NCBI GenBank assembly: GCA_002633005.1
Contig: NMRA01000197.1
Coordinates: 1-64,000 of the forward strand
Direction of reading: 5' to 3'
Origin: Phoronis australis
Lineage: Eukaryota; Phoronida; Phoronidae
Length of the DNA stretch: 64,000 bases
Notes under the pieces: generated by a model
What the model was told of the DNA's origin: nothing
The model's input: only the letters and a program-made list of their open reading frames with translations
Database searches by the model: none
Made by a program: the position numbers and the translations under genes
Shown here: positions 36,201-48,325 of the stretch, one piece after another
Position numbering within the stretch: position 1 is the stretch's first letter
Layout: every line of letters begins with the position of its first letter

Positions 36201-37643
36201 ATGCCTCTTTAATGGGAGCTCTTCCTATTTCATCAGCCACTCGGCATTCATTCCCGCCACTCAGACTCATGTCCTTTCTTAGGTGCCACCAGCCTTTTCT
36301 TTGAAATGGCTTTAGAATTGCAAGTTTTTTAGAATTGCAAGTTTTTACGCCACCAACTTTTCATAAGTGGGTGCATGTTGCGGTCATCTCCATCTGGGTG
36401 TCCGGCGTCCCCTGCTGTATACCTTGCAAAATGTTGCTGAGATTTGGAAGTTGTGCTCCTATGAAGCTGATGACAGATTACACTCTTTCACAGTGCTACG
36501 AAAGGTAGCACTGTGGAATGTTGTTTAACATGCCTTCGCATTCGTTAAAGTAATGAAACAGACGTCATAACATAGCCATTCCCATTGGTTGAAATCTGGG
36601 AGAAACCTTTCAGTTTACTTTTAAGCAGTATGGCGAACAGCTTTGACTTGAATAGTTGCAATTTATTAAAACGGGCAGTGATCGAAGTAAACAAAATGAA
36701 GGAAACCCCGATCCAGGGGCTTAAGCCCAAATGAGTACAGTGCATAGGTGTGTGCAAGTGGTGGAGATGTGATCGATAAACTTCCGACCAAGCATGTGTG
36801 GTTCATCATGTTTCTACAGGGCCACTTTACAGTATAGGTGGCACTGTGTCTGGGTAATGGTCTGATATAACGTGCCCGAATTTTGAGAACCAGTTTTCCC
36901 CACTAAACAACGGGCATCAAACTGGTTCTCAAAATGCGGGCACGTTATTTCAGACTATTTCCCTGTGTCTGAGGGTAATGACAGATAAATCGGACTACCA
37001 CTGCATCGCAGCAGCAAATTTATTTCTTCTGTTTGAAAATGGTTTGTGTTTCTTGTTTTACAGAAGCATCTTGGCAGCAGTAAATTCCTGGCTGGAGACA
37101 AGGTAATTAAAATGACTATAGTGGCTTAAATACCACCAGCATCATGTTTTTTCTGAACTACAATAGAAATTAAATGAAATAAAAATTATAATTATTTCTT
37201 CTACTGTGGAACCAAGAGATGTAATCTTTGTCTGGTTTATGTTGAATTTTTTATTACCACTTTGTGGCTGTCGGTATTTACCTTTAAATGTCCAGTGCAC
37301 CTGTTGATAAGGTGCATCATTCAGTTTCCCATTTTCTGACATTTTGTGAAACCGGCTTTCTCTTAACTTATGAAAATAGTCTCAATTTGTTCCTTAGCTA
37401 AATTATTAATCAGGGAAATTATTAATCAGGGAGTTATTCCATTCCATTTTACAGATTTCATTTGCTGACTACAACTTTTTCAACTTGGTCGACTTCCATG
37501 AGATTCTCGCACCAGGAACTTTGGCTAAAGTCCCAGCTATCAAAGCATATTTCCAGAGAATTGCTGATCGTCCCAAGATTGCCGAGTACCGTAAGACTGA
37601 CCTGTTCCAAACTCGTCCGGTGAATGGAAATGGCAAGCAATAG
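30244..37643 (+). CDS. GSTP1: Pi-class glutathione S-transferase, seven coding exons
   Basis: Coding exons: 30244-30279, 31957-32057, 33307-33394, 34468-34571, 35463-35519, 37064-37102, 37455-37643. All are bordered by AG and GT and keep one frame (about 204 residues; human GSTP1 has 210). The N-terminal thioredoxin-like domain has YTLVYFDIRG with the catalytic Tyr, then LAETIRLLF, KWKDIKP, QVPCLKVDG and QSNAILRYLAKSH (the cis-Pro and glutathione-binding QSN). The all-helical domain has LYGSDPK, NDGVDDVKKKYI, FLAGDKISFADYN and the Pi-class ending RPVNGNGKQ. It conjugates glutathione to electrophiles in the cytosol. The first exon begins TG CCA AAG after CATTACAG, so the ATG must be completed by an A from an upstream exon. 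A poly(A) signal follows at 37880. Confidence 0.95.
36853..36962. mobile_element. Short foldback MITE with 9-bp target duplication
   Basis: Ends GGTAATGGTCTGATATAAC and GTTATTTCAGACTATTTCC pair. The inner arms GAGAACCAGTTT and AAACTGGTTCTC pair around a short loop. CTGTGTCTG is repeated at 36844-36852 and 36963-36971. Decayed relatives lie near 20769 and 23908 in segment A. Located in a GST intron. Confidence 0.75.
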
Positions 37644-37879
37644 CTTACAATGAAGCTGTAAATTGGCACGAATTTCAACTTTTTAGTTGTTAGTTGTTTG
37701 TGATATGAACTCAGAAAGCATTCTGTAGCAACATTATTTCAATACAAAATCTCTCATTCCTGCTATGTCTTGTGGACTGGCATAAGAACACGTAACATGA
37801 ATCTGCGATGTCGGGTTGAAAATGACAATCACAAAATAGTAAGTGCAATGAAATGTAATGTCAGACTGATCGTGACACT

Positions 37880-37885
37880 AATAAA
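37880..37885 (+). terminator. Poly(A) signal of the GST gene
   Basis: AATAAA, 237 bases after the stop codon, is the first such hexamer downstream on this strand. Confidence 0.6.
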
Positions 37886-38875
37886 GAATTTGCCATTGGT
37901 TTTGTTTACCTTCATTATTCCACAAGCCAGACAGTGCAACTGGTAAAACCTCAATCTTTAACACCTAAGCCACTTCGCCCAAATAACCTCAAAAGCGGTG
38001 TAGGCGTTGACCTGAACAAACTCATCTGAAGCCTGCGACTAAAAAAAATTTTGGTATTCTTATGTTTCAGGTGTTAAGACTGCAAAGCTAATTGTAGAAA
38101 CAGAAGGCAGAAAGTGTTACTGCTTTAATTGCTTGTAGCTTTGTCACTTGGGGGCTTAGTGTTGCAGAATTTATGACAACTTGAGATGGAACTTACGAGT
38201 TCAGATATTGTTAAACATAATTTGACATTGAGTATGTGAGGTTTATTTAATGAAAGCCCTCTAAACAGTGAACTGAACCACGGGACATTATTGTTATTAC
38301 TGTTGAAAAATGCATTTTGGTATGACGAATGGGAAGGGATAGACCTTTAAAAGTTATCAGCTTTGACCACAGATGCATTAAATCTGACTGGTTTTATCTT
38401 CTTCACAACTTAATGTGTTTGTTAACACAAAGTTACACATGATAGCTCGAACTCGGAGTAAGAAATACGAGACCTTTTGTGAGAGTAAAAAACCTAATTT
38501 GATGTTTGCTTTTCTGGCTGTTTGGTCACTCCTGTCCCAAAGTAAAAAAAAGGTGGCCACAGACACTACCTTGAATAATGCAAATTTCAGATAAAAAGCA
38601 TTATTTATGTGAGCAACTTGCAACCAAGCATGCATTGTATCAGCTTTCCAGTTTAATAAATTAAAAAGACGACTTCAACAGGCAATGTGGTCCCTATTTA
38701 GATACCTTTAATCACATCAGGCTGACTAAGAAATAAAACAGCAACAAGATCTATTTTCTCATCACTTATCGATATGCCACTGAGAAGCGTATTGGTAAAC
38801 TGAGCAACTGGTGACTATCACAGGTCCTGATGGATAGGACTAAATTCAACAGAATGTATAGCGCGTTTTCCCAAA

Positions 38876-41800
38876 TCATAGTGGCCATGTCGAAACAGAT
38901 GTCACTGTCTGTGTAACTGCAGCCCGAGCTATGTTTTCCAGAGCATCTCTGGCTTCCGTCTGCTCAAATTGTTTTAAGCTGTCTATCGCCAACTGACCAT
39001 GATGTTGACATAACTCTTTGATTTCATTCAACATAGGGCTGTAGCGTAGTATTCTGTACATCTGCAGTGAAGGAAACGTGACATTGTCTAAAGCGGCAAA
39101 CCTGCAAACTTTTGATTCAGACCATTTACCATTACAAAATTGGTCTCAACTGGTTCCTGACTAACACGGGAAGTGATTTTTGGGTTGTAAAGAACCGACA
39201 GTTCATTATTCCTTGAAACTATGCTCGGCGCGTAAAATAACTGGCCATGACTTGACAATTTGTAAAACCTACTCTCGAGCGCTAACAAAATCTTCATTCT
39301 TTTGAACCTCTTTAATCAACTTCGACCAAGGAACAATTTGTGACTGATTTCATAACGGCCAATAGTTTAAATAATTTTTTTGTGATGGATGGTGGATTTA
39401 TCACAAGTGTATAGTCACGTCTTTCCTCAAATGCTGATAAGAATTGACAACTAAATACAATGCAAAGATGGTAGTACTCGTTGCTGACTGAAGAGTCCAA
39501 GCTCCTGAAGGTTATGTAGGACCCTAAAAAAACGTCCCACTTCGGCTAACTTCGGAACATCATACATGTATCACAAAAATGGTTATCTTGATCGAATTCA
39601 TAACACGAAATTTTCAGATACTATGCTCTATGCACTTTTAACAAACATGGTGTTAGAAATTGTTTTTAAAATGTTCCACTTTGCATGAGGGGCTACCAAA
39701 AACATCACTTTTGTCACTTTCATGTCAAAAAAATAAAGGTGCATATTTAAAATGAAAATGAAAATATGTTTTAGAAAACTATCGCCGTTTTCGGTACATC
39801 ACCTTGAACATTTGCATCCCATTTTGTTATAAAATTTGATCAACTTATTGATACCATTGTTTTGCTAACAATGTAGCTTTAATATTTTCGCTAAATTTTA
39901 TTAAAAATACATTGTCACGACTCACATGACCTAATTCATGACGTATTGATGAAAAGCGTAAAATTTTTTAATCTACTTGCTGTCAGAAATATTCTTATAC
40001 TAAAAGTTAAAATCTACAGTTCTCTAAATACTTGGGTAAATATGCAGACTTGACAGTAAGATCCTAGATAACCTGAAATATTAAAACCACTTACTTTATC
40101 TACATTGATACTGTTGTCTTGTGTTAGAACACTGTCTAAGTACGTCGATTCATATTCTGCCAGGTGTAATAAACTGAGAGCTGACGTTGCCAGTGGTGGA
40201 TTATCCTCATCCAATTCACCAGAGAGAAAAGGGTGAAGCTCATCATTTATCTGCAGTGAGAGGCATAAACGTGTACGTCATTTACAGTATTTTAAACTTG
40301 TCAAATACAATAAAACCGGCATCAAAAAATAATTGCAGGCGGTCTGGTACATGTTGTACCTTATGTGTTCAGGCCACTCAGGAGGCCCATTGCAATGATC
40401 ACATAGAATCATTATGCTTTATTAATACACTGTTAAAACCAAGCTGAGGAGCTAAAGACCAGACTCAAGGGTTTAGCAGTGTTCCCCACTGGGACTCCAA
40501 CCTACGACCTTGAGTAAAGAAAGTGGACAGTTATTGCACTTGGCCACATTGCCTCCTCTAATACAAACATAAGTTGGGCACGCGAAAATCGAACCTTTGT
40601 TTATCTTGGACAAAGTTCTGGTGTTTAGTTGTACCTGACTAGCTAATGTAGCCAGGCCTTGGTCCATAGAATCGAAGTCAATGCAATTTTTACAACCCTT
40701 CAAACCTAGTGTAGTGATAAAACAACTTAGAAAATCTCATAAGTCAAGAGAAAATTGATAACAATCTTGTCGTTTAGATCCTCCTATCAGATTCTTTTAG
40801 TTTTCCCAGTCTGTAGACAAGCAATTCCATTTTGTAAAAATCACAATATTATGATAGTTTACAAGAAAATAATAAATATACGAGCACTTTAGTGATCGAT
40901 GTCATATCCACAACACTACATAGTTAGAGTTCGCGCATTTTGTTTCTTAACTCAAAACATCGTCTGACAGGGGAAACCACACACACACATCTTGTGTGTC
41001 ATTCTAGTGCTAGACTGGTCTGCAGCGTTCCTTGTTGTACCACTGATGATGTTTTGAAACGAAATGGCTGGACCATGAAGACAGTATATTATGTTCAAAT
41101 AACCAATTTCTTCAAAATTAGGAGCACATGGTAAAATTGAATGCTTTTATGATTAATTAGTAATAATAACACCCCATACATTTCATTTCTCATACAAGAA
41201 ACTGGCGAATTAATTAGAGCTCAAAACCATAAGTTCTCAAAAAACAGAACACCCGTTTCAGAAATGGCATACAACTTTTGCTGTGGCAGACACGATATGA
41301 GGCATGAATCCTTGTAGATTTGATACAATGCAAGTCGTGAATACTAGTGCTCTCAGTACACGAACCCTAAAAGCCACAGCAATGTTCTTTCCAAAACAAT
41401 GAGCCAATTCTTGTATTTTCTCTCCATGTTGCGCCAAAAGCATGGCTGCCCGACAACTGTTGGCCAGTAAGCTCCCAGAGCTGAGGTAGGTCTCCTTAAA
41501 CCAATCATCCATTGTTAAGGAAGGGCTCAGGATCGGGTTTCCATCGTTGTCTTTTGACACAGCAAACTCTCCATGGATGAGATCAGCAATGGCGCCAGAC
41601 ATGATTTCTACAACCTGTGAAAGAGAGCATAGCATTGCTGACATTGCTCGAGAAAAACTCACACTAGGAAAAAGAAAACAATTGCGAAAAATGCCTTACA
41701 TTCAATCACGTTCAACATGCACAATAAAGACCTTTGTCTCTTGAATAACTTCACTTGAAGTTCATTAAGAATTCAATGGAGTTACAATGCAGATTTCATG

Positions 41801-44694
41801 TAGTGCTGTCAGTTGACTTCATGGTCGCAACCCCCCTCATAATTAACAAAATCAGCACAACAAAATGAGGCCCGTGCTCTTTGCATGGGTTCAGGATATG
41901 CCATTGAAGTGCAGTAAGCTGTTGTTATTTCAAAGTGACTGACTGCCCCAACATTTGTCAAGTTCATGTAATCATATAGCCATCTCAAAACATCACCTGG
42001 TGTTTAGAAATTATTGGTACAGACAGGATAAACAATTAGTTGACTATGAGAGTCAATGAAATCGCACAAAACAACATTGGTAGTAGGTCGGAAAACAAGC
42101 AAATTAGTAGGACAAATGCAGTATCATAAAGTCGTACCTTAGTATTATTTAGTTCAGCAAGACCTGTGCTGGCATTGGCTAACAGAAAATCTCCACTGAG
42201 GACAGCCATTTTGTTACCGAATTCCAGGTCTTCTGTAGATGAGTCAGTGACGTCTGTGATTGGTAGGTTCAGAACTCCCTTGTGAACGAGATTAGCCGTG
42301 TGAATCATTTCTGTTATTTCAGCCAGACTTCTCTGTCTACAATACAGTATGTACAGCATAAGTGTCTGCTTCCTTTACTCAAGTTTGTGGCTTTGCATCC
42401 CACTAGGCAGCAGCAGTGGCACGATACAGGGTAAAGTGAAGACGTGTATTTTAAAAAGAGTCGAATATTGACGGTGAATCGACACATTTCGTTTCGCGAC
42501 CGAAACTCGCTGAAACTTCCTAATCACGCGCGGCTTCAACGCTCGCTTTCCGTCGCCGTACAACATAAGTGTCCGCTTCCTTTACTCAAGGTCGTGGGTT
42601 TGCGTCCCACTAGGGCACACTGCTAGGATCTTGAGTCAGGACTCTAGCTACTCAGTTCAGTTTTAACTATAGATCCACAGAAATGGTTCCAGGTGATCAG
42701 TGCAATGGGTCCACCTGAGCAAGTCTAGTGCAACGTCTGGTAGCCGACCGTCTGCACTTATTTTTGTTCATTCATAAGCATTGCATTAATGCATCATAAG
42801 GACAAAGTCGGATGGTAGTGGTGCCCCATACATTATGTATTACAAGAAATAACGAGTACAAAAATTTGAAGTTACTATTCAACCCTTACCTTGGGTGAAT
42901 TCCTGTAGCTTTGTCCCACTCGCCTGGTTCTAGTTTCCCTGGCCCAGCTGCTTTAGACATCAATAGAACTATTAGGCCTCGCATCTGTAAACTGTTTTTC
43001 CCATCAAATATAAAACCTCTGAAAAAAAATAATTGTTGCGGTATGTAATATTTTACTAAATCTGCATCCACACTTATCACAATACATTGCTCACCAGTAA
43101 AATAAAACGCAAACTGGACCATGAAAGTCTTCCCTCGTGGAGGCAGTTTTGCAATAGTCTCATGGCTGATTGATTATTCTGTCAGGAATAGGCATTAGTT
43201 TCAATTTACCAGACGTATAGTTAAAGCAGTCATAAACCCATCACAAAAAACAACTTTTGATTTTGACCATTCACTGCAATAGTCATGACTGGTCTAGAAC
43301 TGACCAGGTTCTGCATGTTGGCTTGTCATGGAGAGTCCCTTTATAAGCCATGCTTGGTCTAAAAATAATGAACTCTTTGCAATCGGAGAAATGATCAAGT
43401 TGACACCAATTTCATAGCAGTATAGTAAATAGAAAGTTCATTGCTTTGACGGAATGAAGGTTAGATATTTTAAGTCTTATTGGTTTGTTTCATGTTTACA
43501 ATAGAATACTTGAGAATACTTTATAAGGTTCTAGTTTACTGATAACCAAAGTCTAAAAGACAAAATATATGTAGGATTGGGAGCAGCATGAATTCTTGAG
43601 AAATTCTAGAAAAATGTAACAGACTATACTCAGGTGCAGGTTAGTGGGAGTCAGTCAACAACTCGTGGATTAGTTGTAGTCAGTTTACAAGCTACTTGGC
43701 CAAATGGTCACTACAAGTCAGCACTAGCCAGAGTGTTAAATTAGACAGTGCATCAGGTATTTTGTTTCAGGAGAGGTGGTCACAAGTGATTTAAACCAGT
43801 TGTCAGTCTGTTATCGCATCGAAAGCTATAAGCACCATTATGTAAAGCCTTTAAGAGCCAACTGTACAGAGTCTGAAAAATCCAACACTACTCTATCATA
43901 AAAAGTCAATTGGTACATTTTTCCAAACATCTAGGCCTTGCACAAGAATCATTTTTGGCATTCCCAGAATACAGAAAAAACACTCATTCCCAGTAAAATT
44001 ATTTCTGGTTTTCATTTTCAGAGTATTCATGTTAACATTTTTGGGACAAAGTACAAATGTCATCAACGCAAGCACTGACCTACATAACGTCCATGATATG
44101 TAAATCTTAAACTGGCGTGGAAATATAAAACACGAACACTTTTAAGTCTCGTCTGCACACCACCTGTTGGCCACATCACGTCACCTAATGAACATAAGTC
44201 CAAAAAGATTTCTATCCCCAACCGGGACTCGAACCAAAGACATTCTGCAAACCATGCAGACACTCTAGATACAGAGGTGGCAGGCATGCAGACCAGACTT
44301 ATGTTTGTGAACATCCATGATGCACATAAGAACACGTTAGTATGAGAGATAAACAAATCAATCTTACTTTGCTGTCTTAAGTAGAGGATGTCGTGTCCCA
44401 ACCAGTTTCCTCATGTGCATAGCCACATTGGAGAGTTCATCACTCAGCAAACAGCGGAGACTGAGAAAGGAAGTTGGATAGCCCACAATTTTCTCAGCAT
44501 CAGAAAACGCTTTTGAGAAGTGACTTTCCTGGGGTCTTCCAAAAAAGGTAGCTGTTCTGCAGTGTATGCATCCTGGTACGGCAGCTAACATACTAGGTGA
44601 AATTTTGTAATGTCTGCCCAGTGTGAGAACACATGAATTAGCAATATTTGTTGATGCTCTGATAAACAATTGCGTCTTCATGCTGGTGGTAAAT
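38876..44694 (-). CDS. PDSS2: Decaprenyl/solanesyl diphosphate synthase subunit 2, six coding exons
   Basis: Exons: 44694-44368 (ATG at 44681), 43018-42890, 42336-42138, 41614-41366, 40250-40095, 39061-38876. Phases are consistent and give about 410 residues (human PDSS2 399). The start is rich in Arg, Ser and Thr without acids ([16 protein letters not shown]), as expected for a mitochondrial targeting peptide. Then follow [85 protein letters not shown] and the C-terminal SEAR-like [13 protein letters not shown]. The DDxxD metal motif of PDSS1-type subunits is absent, as in all PDSS2. It pairs with PDSS1 to make the isoprenoid tail of ubiquinone. The acceptor before the ATG points to a non-coding first exon upstream. 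Confidence 0.95.
39530..40070 (+). repeat. Dispersed repeat family D, copy in PDSS2 intron
   Basis: Shares AATTTTCAGATACTATGCTC, TTTTAAAATGTTCCACTTTG, CATGAGGGGCTA and an ending like CAGACTTGACAGTAAGATCC with the other copies. It lies directly beside PDSS2 exon 40250-40095, with its end close to the donor. Confidence 0.6.
40449..40560 (-). mobile_element. SINE family 2 fragment
   Basis: The reverse complement of the tRNA-like head seen at 11158 and 42563: GGAGGCAATGTGGCCAAGTG, CTTTACTCAAGGTCGTAGG and GGAGTCCCAGT. Confidence 0.6.
42357..42760 (+). mobile_element. SINE family 2 with doubled head
   Basis: Two heads, ACATAAGTGTCTGCTTCC at 42357 and ACATAAGTGTCCGCTTCC at 42563, each followed by TTTACTCAAG. 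Only the second continues into the SINE body (GTTCCAGGTGATCAGTGCAA). About 150 bases of unrelated sequence separate them. Confidence 0.5.
44140..44282 (-). mobile_element. tRNA-derived SINE, family 1, copy 3
   Basis: On the minus strand: CTAGAGTGTCTGCATGGTTT, TTTGGTTCGAGTCCCGGTTG (good B box), then the body with GTGACGTGATGTGGCCAACA. In the PDSS2 first coding intron. Confidence 0.65.
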
Positions 44695-45909
44695 CTGAAA
44701 AATAATTACGATAACAATTAACGCATGAACTGGATATTGGGGCTGAACAGTATTTGTCTTTACTACAACTTTATGTGCTGAACCTGGGAACTCTTGACAA
44801 AACAGCGGTGACACTATTGATTCTAGTAAAAGTAAGGTTCCTTCTACTCAATTATTTTTCAAATTTCTAGTTTCCATAAGTCATTTTTAACATAAAAGGT
44901 TAATGCATTTCATTTGCAAAACATGCTTCATAACAGTTACAAACAACCTTAGAAAAATGTCCAATTTTGGAACATTATATGTCAGAAATGGGCGATCCAA
45001 TCGCATTAGATATCATTCCCCTGGACCAAAACATTTCCAAAATCACGATCTGATCAAGAATCACATTAGCTTAAACTGGACAAACAAGCCTACTGTGTTG
45101 GTTCACAATGCTGTGGTAGTGAGTGGGTCAGAACTTACAGCCGCACAAAGGAAACGACAGTTGAAAGTAAAGACTAAGTTCTTTGTGAAAGTCATTAGTT
45201 TTTCTCCATTCCAATTTTTTGGTGATAGTATTTCATAAAAAAATCATCTTCACAATATTTGTTGAACGCTGTTTGGAAATAGTATTAAATATTGTTTAGA
45301 GTCAGGTTGCTGTATTACATGAGCTTATCAGATGAATGCCGGCAATAAGAAAGCTGAACTACAGAAACATTGGTTTGACAACTTTCTCCCCTTGTTTATT
45401 CACTGTCACACTAATGACACAGCTGTAACCAGAGTTGCCGAATAAGTGAAATCGGGAAACTCGCCCCACAGCACGGGAGCGTAATGCAATGAAATTTTCA
45501 GATAGTACGTAATATTTTCCAAACCATTGATAGGAATTCTTTTAAAGTGTTCCATTGTTGTGCGAAGGGTTATCAAAACAGCCTGTTATGATTTTTATGG
45601 AAAAACCAAAAGTGCATGAAACCAAAAGACATTATGATAATTTAAAAAACTGTAGCGGCACTTTAGGCATTCCATCTTCAATACTTAATATATTATTATC
45701 AAATAAAATTTTGTACCATGATTGATATCACTGTTTTGCTACAAATGTATCTTCCTTTTTTACTAATTTTATTACAGGGACACTATTGCAAGACCCAATT
45801 CAAGAGACTGGTAAAAGTCAAAACTAAATTTCTACAGACTTTCTAGTTTCAAAAACTACATACCTCGATCTATTTCACTTAAAGTTTATAGTTTTGTAGG
45901 GCACTGGTT

Positions 45910-46010
45910 GGATATAGCGGTCTCTGATTTAGAGAACCAGTTTCATCCACTAAGTAACGACCCGTTATTTAGTGACTACCTGGTTCTCTAAATGCAGGAC
46001 CGCTATATCC
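45910..46010. mobile_element. Foldback MITE (also at 50801-50900)
   Basis: A 100-base palindrome: GGATATAGCGGTCTCTGATT at left, AGGACCGCTATATCC at right, inner arms TTTAGAGAACCAG and CTGGTTCTCTAAA. It is present in both copies of segment B, inside a family D repeat. Confidence 0.75.
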
Positions 46011-47068
46011 TGTTGATGGTTGGTGAGACATTGCGCACAAAGTGGACTTGATGGTCAGGATGATATGCCGGTTAATAAAAAGAACACCATGATTCTGTAC
46101 AAGAAACTATCTATCAGAATGTTTTATTCTATGATCTCATCAATATATATACAAAAGTAGCATGCCAATATAAGGCAACAATACAGCAAAAACCGCATTC
46201 CAAGTCTAGAGAAATCAACTATTTCTTATACAACTATGTCTTATGCAATTCTTATACAACAATCTCTTGCAATTCTTAAACAATTTCTTATGCAATTTAT
46301 AGTACATCATGGAGATCATCCTCCAACATATCCAACCAGTGCTGTTTTGTAAATATTTGACTTGTCGATAAGGTCCTACATAACTTTTTCAGAAACAAGA
46401 TTAGTTGCTGACGAAAGCAATTAGTGAGCTAATAATTGTATTTTGATGAAATTTGGCAATCATCATCAAATACATGGGGCTTAAATTAACACATAGTAAT
46501 TACTAGTATAGGGAGTGAGTCTGATCGACAGCAGTGAGCAATAGTCGATCATATTTATAGAGGGGCACTTGCATTGTTGCATTGCCTACTCGTACACTTG
46601 AACTGGCCCTTCTAACGCCCTAACGACGGTTCTAACCCCTTCTTGGCCTTAGGGCCCTTAGTTAGGCTTAGGCTTAGTCTAGTGAGTCCTAGGCTAGCTG
46701 AATGGACAAACAGAACACGCCAAACCTGGTCAATATTTTGCATCATTTCGGACTATTGGTATTACTAAGGCAAGATTCAATCCTACTTCCTTACATGTCA
46801 ACAATTCTTAAACCAAATTACAGCTTTTCCCATTCTTCGCAAGTCCTGTGCACCAATTCGCAAATCTCAAACGGAACCGGAAATGCTAACTACGTCACGC
46901 GTTTTGAGGTTTATAAATGTATTCCTCTCTATATTTCATCGATCGATCGTCAGTCAAGTTTCAAGGGCATTTACGCAGTTATATATATACATACAGTCCT
47001 ATATATACATACGACCATCGATATTATATTATGGTCTAACTAATGCAGGTGTAACTAGTTTAACTAAC

Positions 47069-47188
47069 CTGCTGCAGTAGTCAAGCCCAAGCGACAGGGT
47101 GCGCCATTTCCAATGACGTTGATCACATGTGCACTTTGACTTATTTTGTGGTCACCAACTGTGCTAGACAGGGGTTGTGCCAGTCCAT
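47069..47188 (-). CDS. Unidentified coding-like exon, copy 1
   Basis: A 120-base stretch with acceptor TTCTTCAAACAG and donor CAG|GTTAGT on the minus strand. One frame is open throughout: [14 protein letters not shown], then [13 protein letters not shown] and CRLGLTTAA. Against the second copy (52463-52582) there are four substitutions; three fall at third codon positions and are silent. I do not recognise the sequence. Joined to PDSS2 exon 1 this frame would stop within five codons, at a TGA overlapping the PDSS2 ATG, so it is either an alternative PDSS2 leader or part of another gene. Confidence 0.4.
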
Positions 47189-48325
47189 CTGTTTGAAGAA
47201 AAAATGCAAAGGCTTAGAATTCTTGTTAAACACCTATGTAGACCACAGGTAACTTTAAAAAGACCAATCTTTATAGTAAGGTTACTGAAATCCGAAATCG
47301 ATTTTTTATCAATTCTTGTGCACAGTATCTGTAACAATTGTCCAACTTGTTGACTGCAGAAATGACATAGTTCCTGCTGGGTTCTTAGAAATTTTCAGGT
47401 TTCCAGGAACTCATTGGGTTAGGGTAACGACACTGCGAAATCAAACACAAACATGCTTTACCACTTGCATAAATCATCACTGTCGTAGTGTGTAATTGAG
47501 TGTAACAACCAGTTTCTGGGTAATCAACCACATTATGATCTGCACTTCAAATGTTCTTGTCATCAGAAAGCCGAATGTGGATAAAGAGTCTGATATTTCC
47601 TATTGCCTATTAGTAAAATTAGTTAATCTTTGAAGTGAAGGAAGGAGCATAACTTCTCTATTTGTATGCCTTTGATTTCAAACCATAAGGCTTTGCTATG
47701 TTTGCTGTCTACCATGTAAGTAATTAGCTTAAACGTGCCTGTCATTGCATGCAGGTTTTTGATGCCTTGATCATCGATGGTATAAATTGGAACCCACAAT
47801 GTCATTGTTATAAGTTAATTACTGGTTATTGTCGTGAAATGTCTGAAGAAAACTCTATACCAAATAACAATTAGTAGAAATCTGATGTGAAATTTATTGT
47901 TGTGATCTCTGCGCACAGTGGTCTTATATATATAGAAATGAAATATCGAAACAGTCTGTTTTTCCATGTTTTCTGTTTGTTGATTTAATTGGCCAAAAGG
48001 GGGGGGGGGTCCAGACCTCCTGGACCCCTTCCTTGGGTCCTCCTATGAAACCCTTTTTGAAGTATCTACTTAATTACCTAGTCTAATGACTAATAATAAT
48101 AGGGATGAACTTTCTGAATTAGGTATAGAAATTAAATTTTTCAATTAAACTTTCTACTGAATTTCAGTTGAATCTCGGCTGAAACTCAACACCTCTTCGT
48201 TTGGACAGCCTGCCTTGACTGATTTGAATGTGTTATATGGATATTAAAATTACTTAGCAGCCAATATATTTTGGTTATATTTTGTTTGCTGATCATAACA
48301 TATATCAATGCTTATATCCCTGCAG

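Noticed and set aside
44903-45238. Plus-strand frame ([12 protein letters not shown]...) repeated at 49844-50125, possible MLYCD first exon
   Set aside because: Four of five differences between copies change the amino acid, and it does not resemble any MLYCD start; no clear donor.
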